Assembly: GCA_046498365.1 (NCBI GenBank)
Contig: JAWOAV010000149.1
Coordinates: forward strand, 1-5,506
Source of the DNA: B1SED10-16 sp046498365
Lineage (GTDB): Bacteria > Desulfobacterota > Desulfobacteria > Desulfobacterales > Desulfosalsimonadaceae
DNA length: 5,506 nucleotides
Reading direction: 5' to 3'
The translations under genes and the position numbers were made by a program. A model generated the notes under the pieces. It was given only the letters and a program-made list of their open reading frames with translations. It did no database searches and had not been told where the DNA came from. Shown here one piece after another: positions 5,249 through 5,506 of this stretch (position 1 is the stretch's first letter; the number at the start of each line of letters is the position of its first letter).

Positions 5249-5276
5249 GAAAACCATTCGGACAGGTGAGAAGGAC

Positions 5277-5506
5277 ATGGCCCAGAAAGATTATTATCAT
5301 ATTCTCGGCGTTGGAAAGGATGCATCGCAGGATGATATAAAAAAGGCATATCGCAAGCTGGCGATGAAGTATCATCCGGACCACAGTGCGGGTTCCAAGG
5401 AAAACGAGGAAAAATTCAAGGAAATCAGTGAAGCGTACGCGGTGTTAAGCGATGCGGAGAAGCGCAAGCAATATGATACGTACGGTTCGGAGGACTTCCA
5501 GCAGCG
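5277..5506 (+). CDS. DnaJ-family co-chaperone, N-terminal part (cut by window end)
   Basis: The visible 76 codons are a complete J domain. They begin MAQKDYYHILGVGKDAS, with helix II ending KLAMKYHPD (HPD motif at residues 33-35, essential for stimulating the DnaK ATPase), helix III EKFKEISEAYAVLSD and the helix IV region KRKQYDTYG. The following SEDFQQR resembles the start of the linker in DnaJ C-terminal-domain proteins without a zinc finger (CbpA-like, common in deltaproteobacteria), but the deciding part is outside the window, so no symbol is given. ATG 5277 is preceded by AGGTGAGAAGG (5264-5274), a good ribosome site overlapping two spacings. The upstream region is occupied by repeat copy B. 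I saw no convincing heat-shock sigma-32 promoter. Confidence 0.93.
   Translation, partial: MAQKDYYHILGVGKDASQDDIKKAYRKLAMKYHPDHSAGSKENEEKFKEISEAYAVLSDAEKRKQYDTYGSEDFQQ

Overview
The window looks like chromosomal sequence from an anaerobic deltaproteobacterium (Desulfobacterota-like). This is an inference from protein style: a two-domain response-regulator/HD-GYP remnant, a YhcC-type radical SAM enzyme, a cytosolic YbhB-like protein, MnmG, and a DnaJ whose visible part resembles the zinc-finger-less class seen in that group. No marker gene here proves the lineage.

Layout. Bases 1-345 are AT-richer (about 41% GC by hand count) and hold no convincing gene. They contain a good promoter-like sequence, a small perfect hairpin, and four copies of GCATGA/TCATGC in alternating orientation. 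This segment stops abruptly at the 3' half of a tRNA-Ser(GCT) gene (about 345-412), which is followed by a strong rho-independent terminator (425-451). A tRNA 3' half with its own terminator and no 5' half is the expected displaced end (attR-like) of an element integrated in the anticodon region. The left segment is therefore probably the tip of a genomic island. To its right, on the minus strand, is a decayed receiver/HD-GYP regulator (479-1105) with no start codon and a large internal, out-of-frame deletion.

The rest is housekeeping DNA. It holds a PEBP/YbhB-family gene (1341-1793, +) with a clear promoter; a convergent YhcC-family radical SAM gene (1966-2928, -) sharing a probable bidirectional terminator with it; mnmG (3021-4925, +), divergent from the radical SAM gene; and the start of a dnaJ-family gene (5277 to the window end, +). 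No multi-gene operon is visible.

The most notable unexplained structure is a pair of about 145-bp copies of one repeat, in opposite orientation, at 1791-1935 and 5102-5248. They are about 80% identical by hand alignment. Each is bounded by TA and begins and ends with inverted repeats, and each folds into a long two-part hairpin with a 25-nt loop. In the inner 18-bp stem, all four differences between the copies keep pairing if G-U pairs are allowed, but only in one orientation. This suggests a MITE-like mobile element that encodes or behaves as a structured RNA. One copy abuts the PEBP stop codon and the other lies 28 bases upstream of the dnaJ start.
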